Part shown: positions 17,788 to 26,599 of the stretch, one piece after another
How the letters are laid out: each line of letters starts with the position of its first letter
Numbering within the stretch: the first letter of the stretch is position 1
Assembly: GCF_000016525.1 (NCBI RefSeq)
Contig: NC_009515.1
Coordinates: 1,204,501 to 1,268,500 of the forward strand
Direction of reading: 5' to 3'
DNA from: Methanobrevibacter smithii ATCC 35061
Lineage (GTDB): Archaea > Methanobacteriota > Methanobacteria > Methanobacteriales > Methanobacteriaceae
Length of the DNA stretch: 64,000 nucleotides
Notes under the pieces: generated by a model
What the model saw: the letters and a program-made list of their open reading frames with translations, nothing else
Database searches by the model: none
Told to the model about the DNA's origin: nothing
Position numbers and translations under genes: made by a program

Positions 17788-18774
17788 ATCTTTTTGTAAT
17801 CCACAAGCTTTTCTGAGTCTTTCTCCAACAACTTCAATAGTTTCTTGGTCTTCAGCAGCCCTCATTTCTTTTAAGTTTGCTGCATCAGTTGCATTTTCAT
17901 CAGCAAATTGTTTTTTGAAAGTACCATCTTGAATTTCAGATAAAACTTTTTTCATACCTTTTTTAGTTTCTTCAGTTATGACATAGTCCCTTCTGGTTAA
18001 TCCACCATATTCTGCAGTATTACTTACATCTTTCCACATTCCGCCGAAACCATGTTCATAAATATCATCAACAATAAGTTTTACTTCGTGACAGGTTTCA
18101 AAGTAAGCAATTTCAGGTTGGTAACCAGCTTCTACTAAAGTTTGGAAACCAGCATTAATTAATGCAGTAAGTCCACCACATAAAACAGCTTGTTCACCAA
18201 ATAAATCAGTTTCAGTTTCTTCTTTAAAAGTAGTTTCAATTACACCAGCTTTAGTGAAACCACAAGCTTTTGCCATACCTAATGCAAGTTGTAATGCATC
18301 TCCAGTAGCGTCTTGTTCAATAGCTACTAATCCAGGAATTCCAAAACCGTCTAAGTAAGTAGTTCTTACTCTAGAACCTGGTCCTTTAGGAGCAAACATT
18401 ACAATATTAACATCTTCATCAGGTTTGATTAATCCAAAGTGAATGTTATATCCGTGAGAGAAGGAAATGGTATTTCCAGCTTCAACATAAGGTGCAATTT
18501 GTTCATTGTAAACTTTTTCTTGGATTTCATCAGGAAGTAAAATATGGATGATATCTGCTTCTTTAGCTGCATCAGAGAAGGTTTTTACAGTCATACCATC
18601 TTCTTTAGCTAAATTCCAAGAATTACCATTTTCTCTAAGTCCAACAATAACATTGACACCACTGTCAGCCATGTTTCTAGATTGTGCTCTACCTTGGCTT
18701 CCATAACCCATTACAGCTACGGTTTTACCTTCAAGAGCATCAGTATTTACATCTGATTCGTAATACATTTTCAT
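17782..18774 (-). CDS. ilvC: Ketol-acid reductoisomerase
   Basis: A 330-residue class I enzyme that converts acetolactate or acetohydroxybutyrate to the dihydroxy acids of valine/isoleucine synthesis, using NADPH and Mg. Motifs are [13 protein letters not shown] (nucleotide fold, residues 19-31), [11 protein letters not shown] and the KARI C-terminal knot domain with [13 protein letters not shown] and [17 protein letters not shown] (metal site). I start it at ATG 18774 because GGAGAAGTTAAA precedes it; 17 extra codons upstream are open but would place the ribosome site inside the gene. The rest of the pathway (ilvN, ilvB) is upstream beyond a long gap. Confidence 0.96.
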   Translation of the reverse strand: MKMYYESDVNTDALEGKTVAVMGYGSQGRAQSRNMADSGVNVIVGLRENGNSWNLAKEDGMTVKTFSDAAKEADIIHILLPDEIQEKVYNEQIAPYVEAGNTISFSHGYNIHFGLIKPDEDVNIVMFAPKGPGSRVRTTYLDGFGIPGLVAIEQDATGDALQLALGMAKACGFTKAGVIETTFKEETETDLFGEQAVLCGGLTALINAGFQTLVEAGYQPEIAYFETCHEVKLIVDDIYEHGFGGMWKDVSNTAEYGGLTRRDYVITEETKKGMKKVLSEIQDGTFKKQFADENATDAANLKEMRAAEDQETIEVVGERLRKACGLQKDD

Positions 18775-18997
18775 TTTAACTTCTCCTATATAATTGATAA
18801 ATGTGAGATATTTAAAGTACTTCAAATATCAAGTAGTATATATTATTTTTTCTACTTATAAAAGTAACTAATGTTAAGAAAAATTATTATTTTATACAAA
18901 ACTTATTGATTTAACATCAATATTTCTCAATCAGGTTAATTTTAAATTATAAGAACAATATCTCAATTAAAAGTAATTTTAACTGGTTAAAATACGT

Positions 18998-19011
18998 TTA
19001 AATTTATATAA
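18998..19011 (+). promoter_or_regulatory. TATA-like element before the small hydrophobic ORF
   Basis: TTAAATTTATATAAG matches an archaeal TATA element. A start of transcription about 25 bases downstream (near 19030) would give a leader of about 100 bases containing the hairpins at 19024-19042 and 19100-19122. Confidence 0.4.
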
Positions 19012-19099
19012 GTTAAAATACAACTATATTTTAAAAATATAGACTGAACTCCATCTAGATGAGGACAATTAAATATGAATAATAAAATTATATCATATA

Positions 19100-19122
19100 C
19101 CTCCTACTAAATAAGAAGGAGG
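19100..19122 (+). promoter_or_regulatory. Hairpin sequestering a strong ribosome binding site
   Basis: CCTCCT (19100-19105) can pair perfectly with AGGAGG (19117-19122) across an 11-base loop. AGGAGG is a full Shine-Dalgarno sequence 8 bases before TTG 19131. CCTCCT equals the anti-Shine-Dalgarno core of 16S rRNA, so the leader imitates the ribosome and could hold translation off. Confidence 0.55.
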
Positions 19123-19130
19123 AATCCATC

Positions 19131-19208
19131 TTGAATTATGAGTATTTTTCTATAATTCCAATAATTATATGTTTTTTCATAATTATGATTCTTGAAAAAA
19201 TATTATAA
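19131..19208 (+). CDS. Candidate 25-residue hydrophobic membrane peptide
   Basis: The TTG start at 19131 sits 8 bases after AGGAGG, and the frame ends at TAA 19206-19208. The peptide begins NYEYFSIIP after the initiator, continues with a run of Ile/Phe (IIICFFIIMIL) that can span a membrane, and ends EKIL. The size and profile resemble type I toxin peptides or small membrane-subunit peptides. A 9-bp pairing TTCTATAAT/ATTATAGAA (19148-19156 with 19214-19222) encloses most of the ORF, and T-rich sequence follows at 19230-19250. There is no homology claim. The frame could be chance in AT-rich DNA, but the ribosome site is unusually good. Confidence 0.4.
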   Translation: MNYEYFSIIPIIICFFIIMILEKIL

Positions 19209-19384
19209 TAACTATTATAGAATAAGAGAATTATTTTTGGCTTTTTATCTTTGCTGAAACCCTTATTTAGCACAGTCTAATCATTTTTTCCAAGTTAATT
19301 CTCAAAATAAATCAAATTCAAAAACATTACCATTACGATTTATAAAAAAATAATAAATTATTAAAATAAGATTAAAATTATAAA

Positions 19385-19506
19385 AATGTTGTTAGATTAT
19401 AAGTTCATACCTATAATCCCCTTAATAACAACATTGTCTAGATAAGACTATTTTCTCATACTTGAATTATAAGAAAGTATAAGCAAACCCCTTTGGCTTT
19501 GCTTAT
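19385..19506 (-). ncRNA. Candidate structured RNA with terminator-like 3' hairpin
   Basis: Four hairpins lie in a row: ATAAGCAAA/TTTGCTTAT (19479-19487 with 19498-19506), ATACTT/AAGTAT (19458-19463 with 19475-19480), GTCT/AGAC (19436-19439 with 19445-19448), and a long stem AATGTTGTTA/TAACAACATT (19385-19394 with 19426-19435) extended by GATTATA/TATAATC (19395-19401 with 19412-19418). The minus strand is preferred because the long stem is then followed by TTTTATAATTTT and a TATA-like AATTATATATATT lies upstream at about 19520-19535. No protein fits. It is separate from, and not antisense to, the small ORF at 19131. Confidence 0.4.
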
Positions 19507-19611
19507 TAATTAGTAGCCAATAATATATATAATTTCTGTTTAAACAAAAGAAAAATTGATAATACCTTAAAAAATTGCTTTAGATGTGAAATATTTAATT
19601 AAAATACCTAA

Positions 19612-19649
19612 AAATAGAAAAAAGTAGACGATAATTATCTATCATCTAC
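19612..19649 (-). terminator. Terminator hairpin around the can stop codon
   Basis: The 10-bp stem with one wobble, 19624-19633 with 19640-19649, has the can stop codon (19635-19637) in the loop. On the minus strand it is followed by TTTTTTCTATTTTT. Confidence 0.7.
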
Positions 19650-20162
19650 TACAACATCTAATTTACCTGTAACAATGTCCATCATAAGACCATGAATTGG
19701 TACATCTGGAATAAGAGGATGATTTCTAATTTTTTCAACTGTGTCTATAACATTTTCCTCTTCATCTTCAAATCCGCCAATCCAAGATTTTAAATCAACT
19801 TTGTCAATTTCTTCTTGAGGGATTCCCCTCTCAATCATAGCATTTCTTAATTTATCAGGGTCAGAACCTGCCATTCCACATTCGGTGTGGCCAATAACCA
19901 AAACTTCTTCAGCACCAAGTGAGAAAATTGCAGCAGCTATTGAACGAATAGCATCTTCACCTACAATTGTATTTCCTGCATTTTTGATTATCTTAGCATC
20001 ACCCCTTCCAATACCAAGCGCTGGTTCTAAAAATCCAGTTAATCTACAATCCATACAAGTTAAGATAGCTAACTTTTTTTGGGGATGGTGGGATAATTCC
20101 TCACCTACAAATTCATCTACAAATTTCTTATTATTCTCCAAAATTTCATTAAGGATCATCAT
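19635..20162 (-). CDS. can: Beta-class carbonic anhydrase
   Basis: A 175-residue zinc enzyme that interconverts CO2 and bicarbonate. The Zn ligands are visible: LTCMDCRLTG (Cys34, with the Asp/Arg dyad), and VIGHTECGMAGSD (His and Cys about residues 87-90). It belongs to the short archaeal Cab type. The start ATG 20162 overlaps the ilvN stop (ATGATGA), so it is translationally coupled to the acetolactate synthase subunits. That enzyme releases CO2, which may explain the pairing; equally, it may simply supply bicarbonate to carboxylases. Confidence 0.93.
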   Translation of the reverse strand: MMILNEILENNKKFVDEFVGEELSHHPQKKLAILTCMDCRLTGFLEPALGIGRGDAKIIKNAGNTIVGEDAIRSIAAAIFSLGAEEVLVIGHTECGMAGSDPDKLRNAMIERGIPQEEIDKVDLKSWIGGFEDEEENVIDTVEKIRNHPLIPDVPIHGLMMDIVTGKLDVVVDDR

Positions 20163-20650
20163 GAACGAAATCCACGGGACATTGCAGTAAGACCAGTACG
20201 TGAAATCTTTTTAATACCATATCCTTTTAAAAGGGATAGGAATGCATCTATCTTTTCAATGTCACCTGTAATTTCAATAATTAAAGCTTCTTCACAAACA
20301 TCTACAATTTTAGCTCTAAAGATGTTTACATACTGCATTATTTCTGCTCTAGCTTTTTCATTTGGAATATTAACTTTAACTAGACATAACTCTCTTTTAA
20401 CAGCATTTTCAGTGATATCTTTTATTTTAATAACATCTACAAGCTTATTCAGTTGTTTTGTAACTTGCTCCAATAATTTTTGATCTGCTTTAACAGTGAT
20501 AATCATACGGGCCAATCCTTCAACTTCAGATTCTCCAACTGTAATACTATCAATGTTAAAACCTCTTCTTGTAAATAGGCCAGCAACTTTTTGCAATACT
20601 CCCGGCTTATCTTCAACTAATGCATTTATAACATGATATTCTAAAGCCAT
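20159..20650 (-). CDS. ilvN: Acetolactate synthase small (regulatory) subunit
   Basis: A 163-residue protein with an N-terminal ACT domain (HVINALVEDKPGVLQKVAGLFTRRGFNIDSITVG) and the C-terminal ALS-SS domain (VKRELCLVKVNIPNEKARAEI ... VDVCEEALIIEITGD). It activates the catalytic subunit and confers feedback inhibition by valine. It is 9 bases downstream of ilvB and overlaps the start of can by 4 bases. Confidence 0.96.
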   Translation of the reverse strand: MALEYHVINALVEDKPGVLQKVAGLFTRRGFNIDSITVGESEVEGLARMIITVKADQKLLEQVTKQLNKLVDVIKIKDITENAVKRELCLVKVNIPNEKARAEIMQYVNIFRAKIVDVCEEALIIEITGDIEKIDAFLSLLKGYGIKKISRTGLTAMSRGFRS

Positions 20651-20659
20651 TTAACTCAC

Positions 20660-22351
20660 CTATACATCTTTTTCAAGTTTATATTCACCAATCATTTCAT
20701 CAATAGCTGCACCTGGCGGCACCATCGGTAAAGTTTCATCTTTATCAATTATAACATCAAGCAAAATAGGTTCATTATCCTTAATAGCTGATTTTAATGC
20801 CTCTTTAGTTTCTCCAGGTTTTGTAATTCTGGTTGCATTAACTCCAAAACTTTCAGCTAATTTAACAAAATCAGGACTTGTTCCTAATTTAGTTTCAGAA
20901 TATCTTCCATTATATAATAAGTTTTGCCATTGATAAACCATTCCAAGAGTTCTATTTTCTAAAACAACTGCAATAACAGGAATATCATAATCTTTAATAG
21001 TAGCTAACTCCTGACAAACCATTAAAAATCCTCCGTCACCATTAATGGATACAACAGGATCTTCAGGACATGCTACTTTAGCTCCAATAGCTGCAGGCAA
21101 TCCGAATCCCATAGTTCCCAAACCCCCGGAAGATATGAATTTACGTGGCTTTTGAGTATCATAGAAATGAGCCGCCCACATTTGATTTTGACCTACATCA
21201 GTTGTTAAAATAGAATCAGGAGTTAAAACTTCACTGATTTCTCGGATAACACTTTGTGGTTTTAATGGAATATCATCATAAGTAACTCTAGGGAAACATT
21301 CTTTTTTACGTTCTATAAGAAGTTTAACCCATTTTTTTGCATCTTCGTTACTTTCATAATCTTTTAAAACATTATTTAATGAAGATAAAACATTTTTAGC
21401 ATCCCCTACAATAGGCAAATCAACATCTACATTTTTACCTATTTCAGCAGGATCAATGTCTATATGGATAATTTTAGAATTAGGTGCAAAACTGTCTAAT
21501 CTTCCTGTTGCCCTGTCTGAAAATCTTATACCTACAGCTATAATCAAGTCACTTTCATTTATTGAATCATTAGCTACTTTTCTTCCATGCATTCCAAGCA
21601 TGCCCAATGCCATATCATCTGTTTCATCAATAGCTCCTTTACCAAGTAATGATGTCATGACCGGAGCATTAATTAAGTAAGATAATTCTTTCAACTCCTG
21701 TGAAGCATTAGCTAATATAACTCCTGCACCTGCAAGGATAATCGGTTTTTTAGATTCCCTTATTAAATCACGGGCTTTTCTAACTTGTTTAATGTTTCCT
21801 TTTAAAGTTGGATTATAACCTGGTGTTGAAATTAATGAATCATCAAAAGAATCCAATTCTCCTTCCTGAATTTCTTTTGGAACATCAATTAAAACCGGAC
21901 CCGGCCTTCCACTTTCAGCTATTTCAAAGCTTGTTTTAACAATGGAAGGTATTAAATTAGGATCTTTTGGCTGGAAACTGTGTTTAGTAATAGGCATAGT
22001 AATTCCTATAATATCAGCTTCTTGAAAAGCGTCATTACCTATTAAATGTGTTGGTACTTGACCAGTAATAGCTATGATTGGAGAAGAATCCATATAAGCA
22101 GTAGCAATACCGGTTACAAGATTAGTTGCACCAGGGCCAGAAGTAGCCAAACACACACCCACTTTACCAGAAGCTCTTGCAAATCCATCTGCTGCATGAG
22201 CTGCACACTGTTCATGTCTAACCAATATATGATCCATGTCTGCATCATATAACATGTCATAAAACGGTATGGTTTGTCCTCCAGGATAACCAAAGATTGT
22301 ATTTACCCCCATTCTTTTTAGGGATTCAATTATTGCTTCTCCGCCTCTCAT
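20660..22351 (-). CDS. ilvB: Acetolactate synthase large (catalytic) subunit
   Basis: A 563-residue thiamine-diphosphate enzyme for the first common step of branched-chain amino acid synthesis. Features are RGGEAIIESLKRMGVNTIFGYPGG at the N-terminus, the activating Glu in LVRHEQCAAHAADGFARASG (about residue 47), a FAD-binding-like middle domain, and the ThDP motif GDGGFLMVCQELATIKDYDIPVIAVVLEN (GDG-x-n-N, about residue 430-460). It is first in the operon ilvB-ilvN-can. ATG 22351 is followed directly by the family N-terminus MRGGEAII. Confidence 0.97.
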   Translation of the reverse strand: MRGGEAIIESLKRMGVNTIFGYPGGQTIPFYDMLYDADMDHILVRHEQCAAHAADGFARASGKVGVCLATSGPGATNLVTGIATAYMDSSPIIAITGQVPTHLIGNDAFQEADIIGITMPITKHSFQPKDPNLIPSIVKTSFEIAESGRPGPVLIDVPKEIQEGELDSFDDSLISTPGYNPTLKGNIKQVRKARDLIRESKKPIILAGAGVILANASQELKELSYLINAPVMTSLLGKGAIDETDDMALGMLGMHGRKVANDSINESDLIIAVGIRFSDRATGRLDSFAPNSKIIHIDIDPAEIGKNVDVDLPIVGDAKNVLSSLNNVLKDYESNEDAKKWVKLLIERKKECFPRVTYDDIPLKPQSVIREISEVLTPDSILTTDVGQNQMWAAHFYDTQKPRKFISSGGLGTMGFGLPAAIGAKVACPEDPVVSINGDGGFLMVCQELATIKDYDIPVIAVVLENRTLGMVYQWQNLLYNGRYSETKLGTSPDFVKLAESFGVNATRITKPGETKEALKSAIKDNEPILLDVIIDKDETLPMVPPGAAIDEMIGEYKLEKDV

Positions 22352-22462
22352 TATAAAAACCTTAATTTTTTTTATTTAATGATTAAAGTTTATTAATGAA
22401 AATATATAAAAGTATCTTAGTTTTTTAAGAAAAAATAATGAAAATTAAAATTTGAAAAAAAG

Positions 22463-23368
22463 TTATTTTAAAAAGTGATAAAGAACTGCTTTTTGTGCAT
22501 GAAGTCTGTTTTCAGCTTCATCAAAGACCACTGATTGAGGACCATCAATAACTTCACCACTAACTTCCTGACCACGAATAGCCGGTAAGCAATGCATAAA
22601 AATAGCCCCATCATTAGCTAAACTCATTAAATTAGAATTAACTTGATAAGGTGCAAAATCTTTTTGTCTTTGTTCTGCTTCTTTTTCATCACCCATACTT
22701 ACCCAAACATCAGTATAGACTACATCCACATTATCAAGAGCGACTTTTAAATCAGAACTAATAGTAATTTCCTTGTTATGTTCTTCTGCTAATTTTTTAG
22801 CCATATTAACAATGTCTTCGTTAGGTTCATAACCTTCAGGGCATGCTACAGACATGTCCATTCCAACAAGAGGTGCCATTAAAAGCAAAGAATTACATAC
22901 ATTGTTTCCATCACCAACAAAACAAAGTTTTTTGCCTTCCAATTTACCCAAATGTTCCTGAATAGTTAACATATCAGCTAAAGCTTGGCAAGGGTGTTCC
23001 AAGTTAGTTAAACCACTGATAACCGGAACATCAGAATATTTAGCTAATTCCACAACATCATCATGTTCAATAGCACGTATCATTATTCCATCTACAAAAC
23101 GACTTAAAACTTTTGCAGTATCCGGAATAGGTTCTCCTCTACCCATTTGTAATTCTGAAGAGGATAAAAACAATGCCTGACCACCTAACTGATACATACC
23201 TACATCAAAAGATACCCTAGTCCTTGTAGATGATTTTTGAAATATCATAGCTAATGATTTACCTGCTAAAGGTTTTTCTTCCATTTTTCCTTCTTTGAAA
23301 TTTTTAGCTAATTCTAAAATATCCAGTACTTCATCTTTGATGTCACAAACAGACAATAAATTGCTCAT
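22463..23368 (-). CDS. argF: Ornithine carbamoyltransferase
   Basis: A 301-residue enzyme that makes citrulline from carbamoyl phosphate and ornithine. Motifs are FQKSSTRTRVSFDVGMYQLGG (carbamoyl-phosphate loop STRTR, about residues 45-49), GLTNLEHPCQALADMLTI (HPCQ), and the ornithine-specific MHCLPAIRGQEVS (HCLP). The nucleotide-like linker LCFVGDGNNVCNSLLL is also present. It is a single gene with AT-rich spacers on both sides. The paralogous aspartate carbamoyltransferase (pyrB) is at the right end of the window. Confidence 0.97.
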   Translation of the reverse strand: MSNLLSVCDIKDEVLDILELAKNFKEGKMEEKPLAGKSLAMIFQKSSTRTRVSFDVGMYQLGGQALFLSSSELQMGRGEPIPDTAKVLSRFVDGIMIRAIEHDDVVELAKYSDVPVISGLTNLEHPCQALADMLTIQEHLGKLEGKKLCFVGDGNNVCNSLLLMAPLVGMDMSVACPEGYEPNEDIVNMAKKLAEEHNKEITISSDLKVALDNVDVVYTDVWVSMGDEKEAEQRQKDFAPYQVNSNLMSLANDGAIFMHCLPAIRGQEVSGEVIDGPQSVVFDEAENRLHAQKAVLYHFLK

Positions 23369-23593
23369 AGTTTAACCCTTCTTTAATCTTAACAAAATAA
23401 AATATATATAATTATTATATATTAAAGTTTTCTATACCATTTAATATAACAAACAGAAATAAAAGCATATTATAAAGCTAAAATGATTTTTAAGGTTTAA
23501 TCCTGAAAAATAAAGCTAAAGTTTTAAAAAAAGGATTAAAAAAGAATTTAAAAATCTTTTTTACCTATTTTTTAAAAATAATAATCCTAAAAT

Positions 23594-24904
23594 TTAATTT
23601 AAGATTTCTTTCATGTGTTCTACTCTTTTATTAACAAGGTCAGTAGTTCCCACATCACTTCTGTGATATACATTACCTTTTATACAAGCACATGCTTTTT
23701 CAGCTATTTTTTCAGCTTCTTCAATACTGTCTCCACTAGCTACAATACCTAATGCTCTAGAACCTGAAAGGTGAATTTCGTCATCTTCAAGACCTACTGC
23801 TGCATAGAATACTTTAGCTCCTAAATCTTCAATAGTTTTTTCATCCACTTCAATAGTTTCGCCTGCATGAGAAGTTTCAGGATATCCGTCAGGAACTATA
23901 TATTTACATACGCTAGCTTTGTCATTGAATTCCACTTTATCTAAATTACCGTCAACAATAGCCTGACATACATCAGCTAATGGAGTTTTAAGTAATGGTA
24001 AAACATTCATAGCTTCAGGATCTCCAAATCTTGCATTATATTCTATTAATTTAGGCCCATCTGCAGTTAACATAAATTGACCATAAAGAATACCTTTATA
24101 TGGTTCTGCTTCTTTTGCAATAGCTTTCAATGTAGCTTCCATTATTTTTACTGCTTCATCATAATCATCCTGAGATAAAAATGGTAATAATCCTCCTTTA
24201 TCAGAGTAAGAACCCATTCCACCAGTAATTGCACCTACATCTCCTTCAAAAGCATGAGGATGATCCTGTGCTGCAGGCATTGGTGCAAGGTGAGTTCCAT
24301 CACAAAAAGCCTGAATAGTAAATTCTTCACCAATTAACCTTTCTTCAATAATAACCTGAGTAAAACCACCCATTGCATTATCAATTACTTCTTTGGAATA
24401 TTCTTTAGCTTCCTGATTATCTTTTAAGTGGTCGCCTACGATTTTAACTCCTTTTCCACCAGTTAAACCTACAGGTTTTACTACAACATCCCTGTCAAAG
24501 TCATCTAAAAATGCACTAACATCATCATAATTGTCAAATACTTTGTAAACAAGAGATCCCTCAATATCATAATCTTCAAATAATTTTCTCATGAAAGATT
24601 TGTCAGTTTCTATTCTGGCTGCACTTTGAGACGGTCCGACACAGCTAATTCCATTTTTTTCAAGTTCATCAACAATTCCTTTACCTAAAGGAGCTTCAGG
24701 ACCAATAAATGCTATGTCAATATTGTTATCAACAGCAAACTTGGCTACTTTTTCTATTTCCCCTTCATCACCCTGTGCAAATTCAGCTATTTTTGAAATA
24801 CCAGGATTTACTTTGCTCATATAACAATATAACTCAACATCATCTTTAAGTGCATCTGCTATTGCATGTTCACGAGCACCAGTTCCAACTACTAAGACCT
24901 TCAT
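23594..24904 (-). CDS. purD: Phosphoribosylamine-glycine ligase
   Basis: A 436-residue ATP-grasp enzyme of purine synthesis (GAR synthetase). The N-terminal domain starts [18 protein letters not shown]. The ATP-grasp core has [17 protein letters not shown] and [19 protein letters not shown], and [20 protein letters not shown] is the Mg/ATP-binding signature. It is divergent from the first MATE gene, with about 84 bases between the starts. Confidence 0.97.
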   Translation of the reverse strand: MKVLVVGTGAREHAIADALKDDVELYCYMSKVNPGISKIAEFAQGDEGEIEKVAKFAVDNNIDIAFIGPEAPLGKGIVDELEKNGISCVGPSQSAARIETDKSFMRKLFEDYDIEGSLVYKVFDNYDDVSAFLDDFDRDVVVKPVGLTGGKGVKIVGDHLKDNQEAKEYSKEVIDNAMGGFTQVIIEERLIGEEFTIQAFCDGTHLAPMPAAQDHPHAFEGDVGAITGGMGSYSDKGGLLPFLSQDDYDEAVKIMEATLKAIAKEAEPYKGILYGQFMLTADGPKLIEYNARFGDPEAMNVLPLLKTPLADVCQAIVDGNLDKVEFNDKASVCKYIVPDGYPETSHAGETIEVDEKTIEDLGAKVFYAAVGLEDDEIHLSGSRALGIVASGDSIEEAEKIAEKACACIKGNVYHRSDVGTTDLVNKRVEHMKEILN

Positions 24905-24988
24905 AATAATTCACCAATTTCTTAATATATTATAGATTTATATAAATTGACATTAAAATATATTACCTATATTTTAAGGGGAAATCGA

Positions 24989-26350
24989 ATGGAACTAAAC
25001 AATAATATGAAAGATATTACTGGCGACCCTAAAAAAGCTGTTAAAAAACTGGCTTATCCCATTATAATAAGTATGCTTCTTATAATGAGCAATAATCTTA
25101 TAGATAGTATTTGGGTTGCTGGATTAGGTCCCAGACCACTAGCTGCAATCGGTTTTGTAACTCCATTATTTCTTATTTTAGCAGGAATTGGAACAGGTAT
25201 TGGTGCAGGTGTAAATTCATTAATTTCCCGATATGTCGGAAGCAAAAATCAGTTAAAAGCAAACGAAGCAGCTATCCAGTCAATAGTTTTAGGTATTATT
25301 GTTTCCATAATAGTTACAGTTATTTTTGTAGTAATTCTAGAACCGACACTTTATATCATGGGTGCGAAGGAAGTATTTAACTATGCAATTGATTACGGAA
25401 GACCATTATTTATATTTTCAATAGTTACAATACTTCCGGTAGCTTATGCAGGAATATTCAGAGCTGAAGGAGATATTAAAAGAGCAACCCTTCCAATGTG
25501 TATTTCAGCTATTCTAAACATGATTTTAGACCCTATTTTTATTTATACTTTAAATTTAGGAATAACTGGTGCGGCGATAGCTACATTAATTAGTATTTTT
25601 ATTGAACTGCTGATAATTCTTTATTGGATGTTTATTAAAAAAGACACATACTTCAAATATACATTTAAAAACTTTAAAATCAATTGGGGGATGTATAAAG
25701 AAATTTTAAATGTAGGAATTCCCGCAGGGCTTGAAGAACTTCTAATGGCAGTTGTTGCAATTGCAGTTAATTTAATCTTTGAAATAGTTGGAGGAACATC
25801 GGCTGTAGCTACCTATACAATTGTAATGAGATTAATAAGCATTGCAATAATGCCTACTATAGGAATTGCAACTTCAACCATTACAGTTGTTGGAATAGCT
25901 TACGGAGCACGTAATTTTAAAAATATCAAAATAGCTACAAGATATTCAATTAAATTAGGACTTATATTTTCAATTGTAACTTCACTGATATTTATTGTAT
26001 TTTCCAACCAAATTGCATTTCTCTTTTCATATTCGGCAAACAGCAGTTCACTTGCTCCAACAATCAGCTACATCTTAAATTTTGTATGGCTATTTATAAT
26101 TCCAGTAGCTTTCGGTGCAACAGCGAGTTATGCATTCCAGGGAATGGGTAAGGGAATAACAAGTTTTCTTTTAACAATGCAAAGAGAAGCTATTTTAGTG
26201 ATTATATTTACATTCATACTTGGAATCAGCTTATCATTAGGAGTTCGTGGTGTTTATTACGGATTAATTATCGGTAATGCTATCGGGTCTGCTGTAGGGC
26301 TTTTATGTATTGAAATATTTATTAAACGGCTCTTTCAAAAATTTGTATGA
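24989..26350 (+). CDS. MATE-family efflux transporter (copy 1)
   Basis: A 453-residue protein with 12 hydrophobic segments of the MATE/NorM type. Family motifs are DPKKAVKKLAYPIIISMLL (helix 1), NNLIDSIWVAGLGPRPLAAIGFVTPLFL and AGIFRAEGDIKRATLPM. It exports cationic or hydrophobic compounds with Na or H antiport. I use ATG 24989, which has AAGGGGAAAT upstream, rather than the ATG 14 codons earlier. It is closely similar to the next MATE gene and looks like a tandem duplicate. The palindromes found before copy 2 are absent here. Confidence 0.9.
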   Translation: MELNNNMKDITGDPKKAVKKLAYPIIISMLLIMSNNLIDSIWVAGLGPRPLAAIGFVTPLFLILAGIGTGIGAGVNSLISRYVGSKNQLKANEAAIQSIVLGIIVSIIVTVIFVVILEPTLYIMGAKEVFNYAIDYGRPLFIFSIVTILPVAYAGIFRAEGDIKRATLPMCISAILNMILDPIFIYTLNLGITGAAIATLISIFIELLIILYWMFIKKDTYFKYTFKNFKINWGMYKEILNVGIPAGLEELLMAVVAIAVNLIFEIVGGTSAVATYTIVMRLISIAIMPTIGIATSTITVVGIAYGARNFKNIKIATRYSIKLGLIFSIVTSLIFIVFSNQIAFLFSYSANSSSLAPTISYILNFVWLFIIPVAFGATASYAFQGMGKGITSFLLTMQREAILVIIFTFILGISLSLGVRGVYYGLIIGNAIGSAVGLLCIEIFIKRLFQKFV

Positions 26351-26551
26351 TTTTTTTAATTTTTTAAATTAATTAATCCACCAATGCTCTTTTTATCAAG
26401 TTTATTTTTATCAAAATAGTTTTTAAATCGTTTATTTATTCTTTGTTTAACATGAAATTTACAAAAAAATGGGGTTTAACTTATAATTTTTATCATATTT
26501 TAGAATACCCAGTAAGTATTACCAGCTACCACAACATTTAAATACTAACAA

Positions 26552-26585
26552 TTGCATATGCAAGAGTAATACTTGCACATGCAAG
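26552..26585 (+). promoter_or_regulatory. Paired palindromic operators before MATE-marR
   Basis: TTGCATATGCAA (26552-26563) and CTTGCACATGCAAG (26572-26585) are near-identical palindromes. Their centres are 21 bases apart (57.5 and 78.5), two helical turns. They lie just downstream of the TATA-like ATTTAAATAC (about 26537-26546), thus over the expected transcription start. The MarR-family protein encoded in the same operon is the likely binder, giving autorepression. Confidence 0.75.
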
Positions 26586-26599
26586 AATTGAGGTGGAAA

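Larger units (their letters stand above)
18775..19623. other. 850-base gap with a candidate small ORF and structured RNAs
   Basis: Between ilvC and can (both minus strand) no gene of ordinary size fits. The gap holds the ilvC promoter side (18780-18960), a plus-strand TATA-like element near 19000, a 25-codon hydrophobic ORF at 19131 preceded by a Shine-Dalgarno-sequestering hairpin, T-rich sequence near 19230-19250, and four clustered hairpins at 19385-19506. All are listed separately. The remaining parts are AT-rich without visible structure. Confidence 0.6.

Noticed and set aside
19024-19061. Palindromes CTATATTTTAAAAATATAG and CATCTAGATG as operators
   Set aside because: They lie downstream of the presumed transcription start and are more simply read as leader hairpins. 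No regulator gene is nearby.
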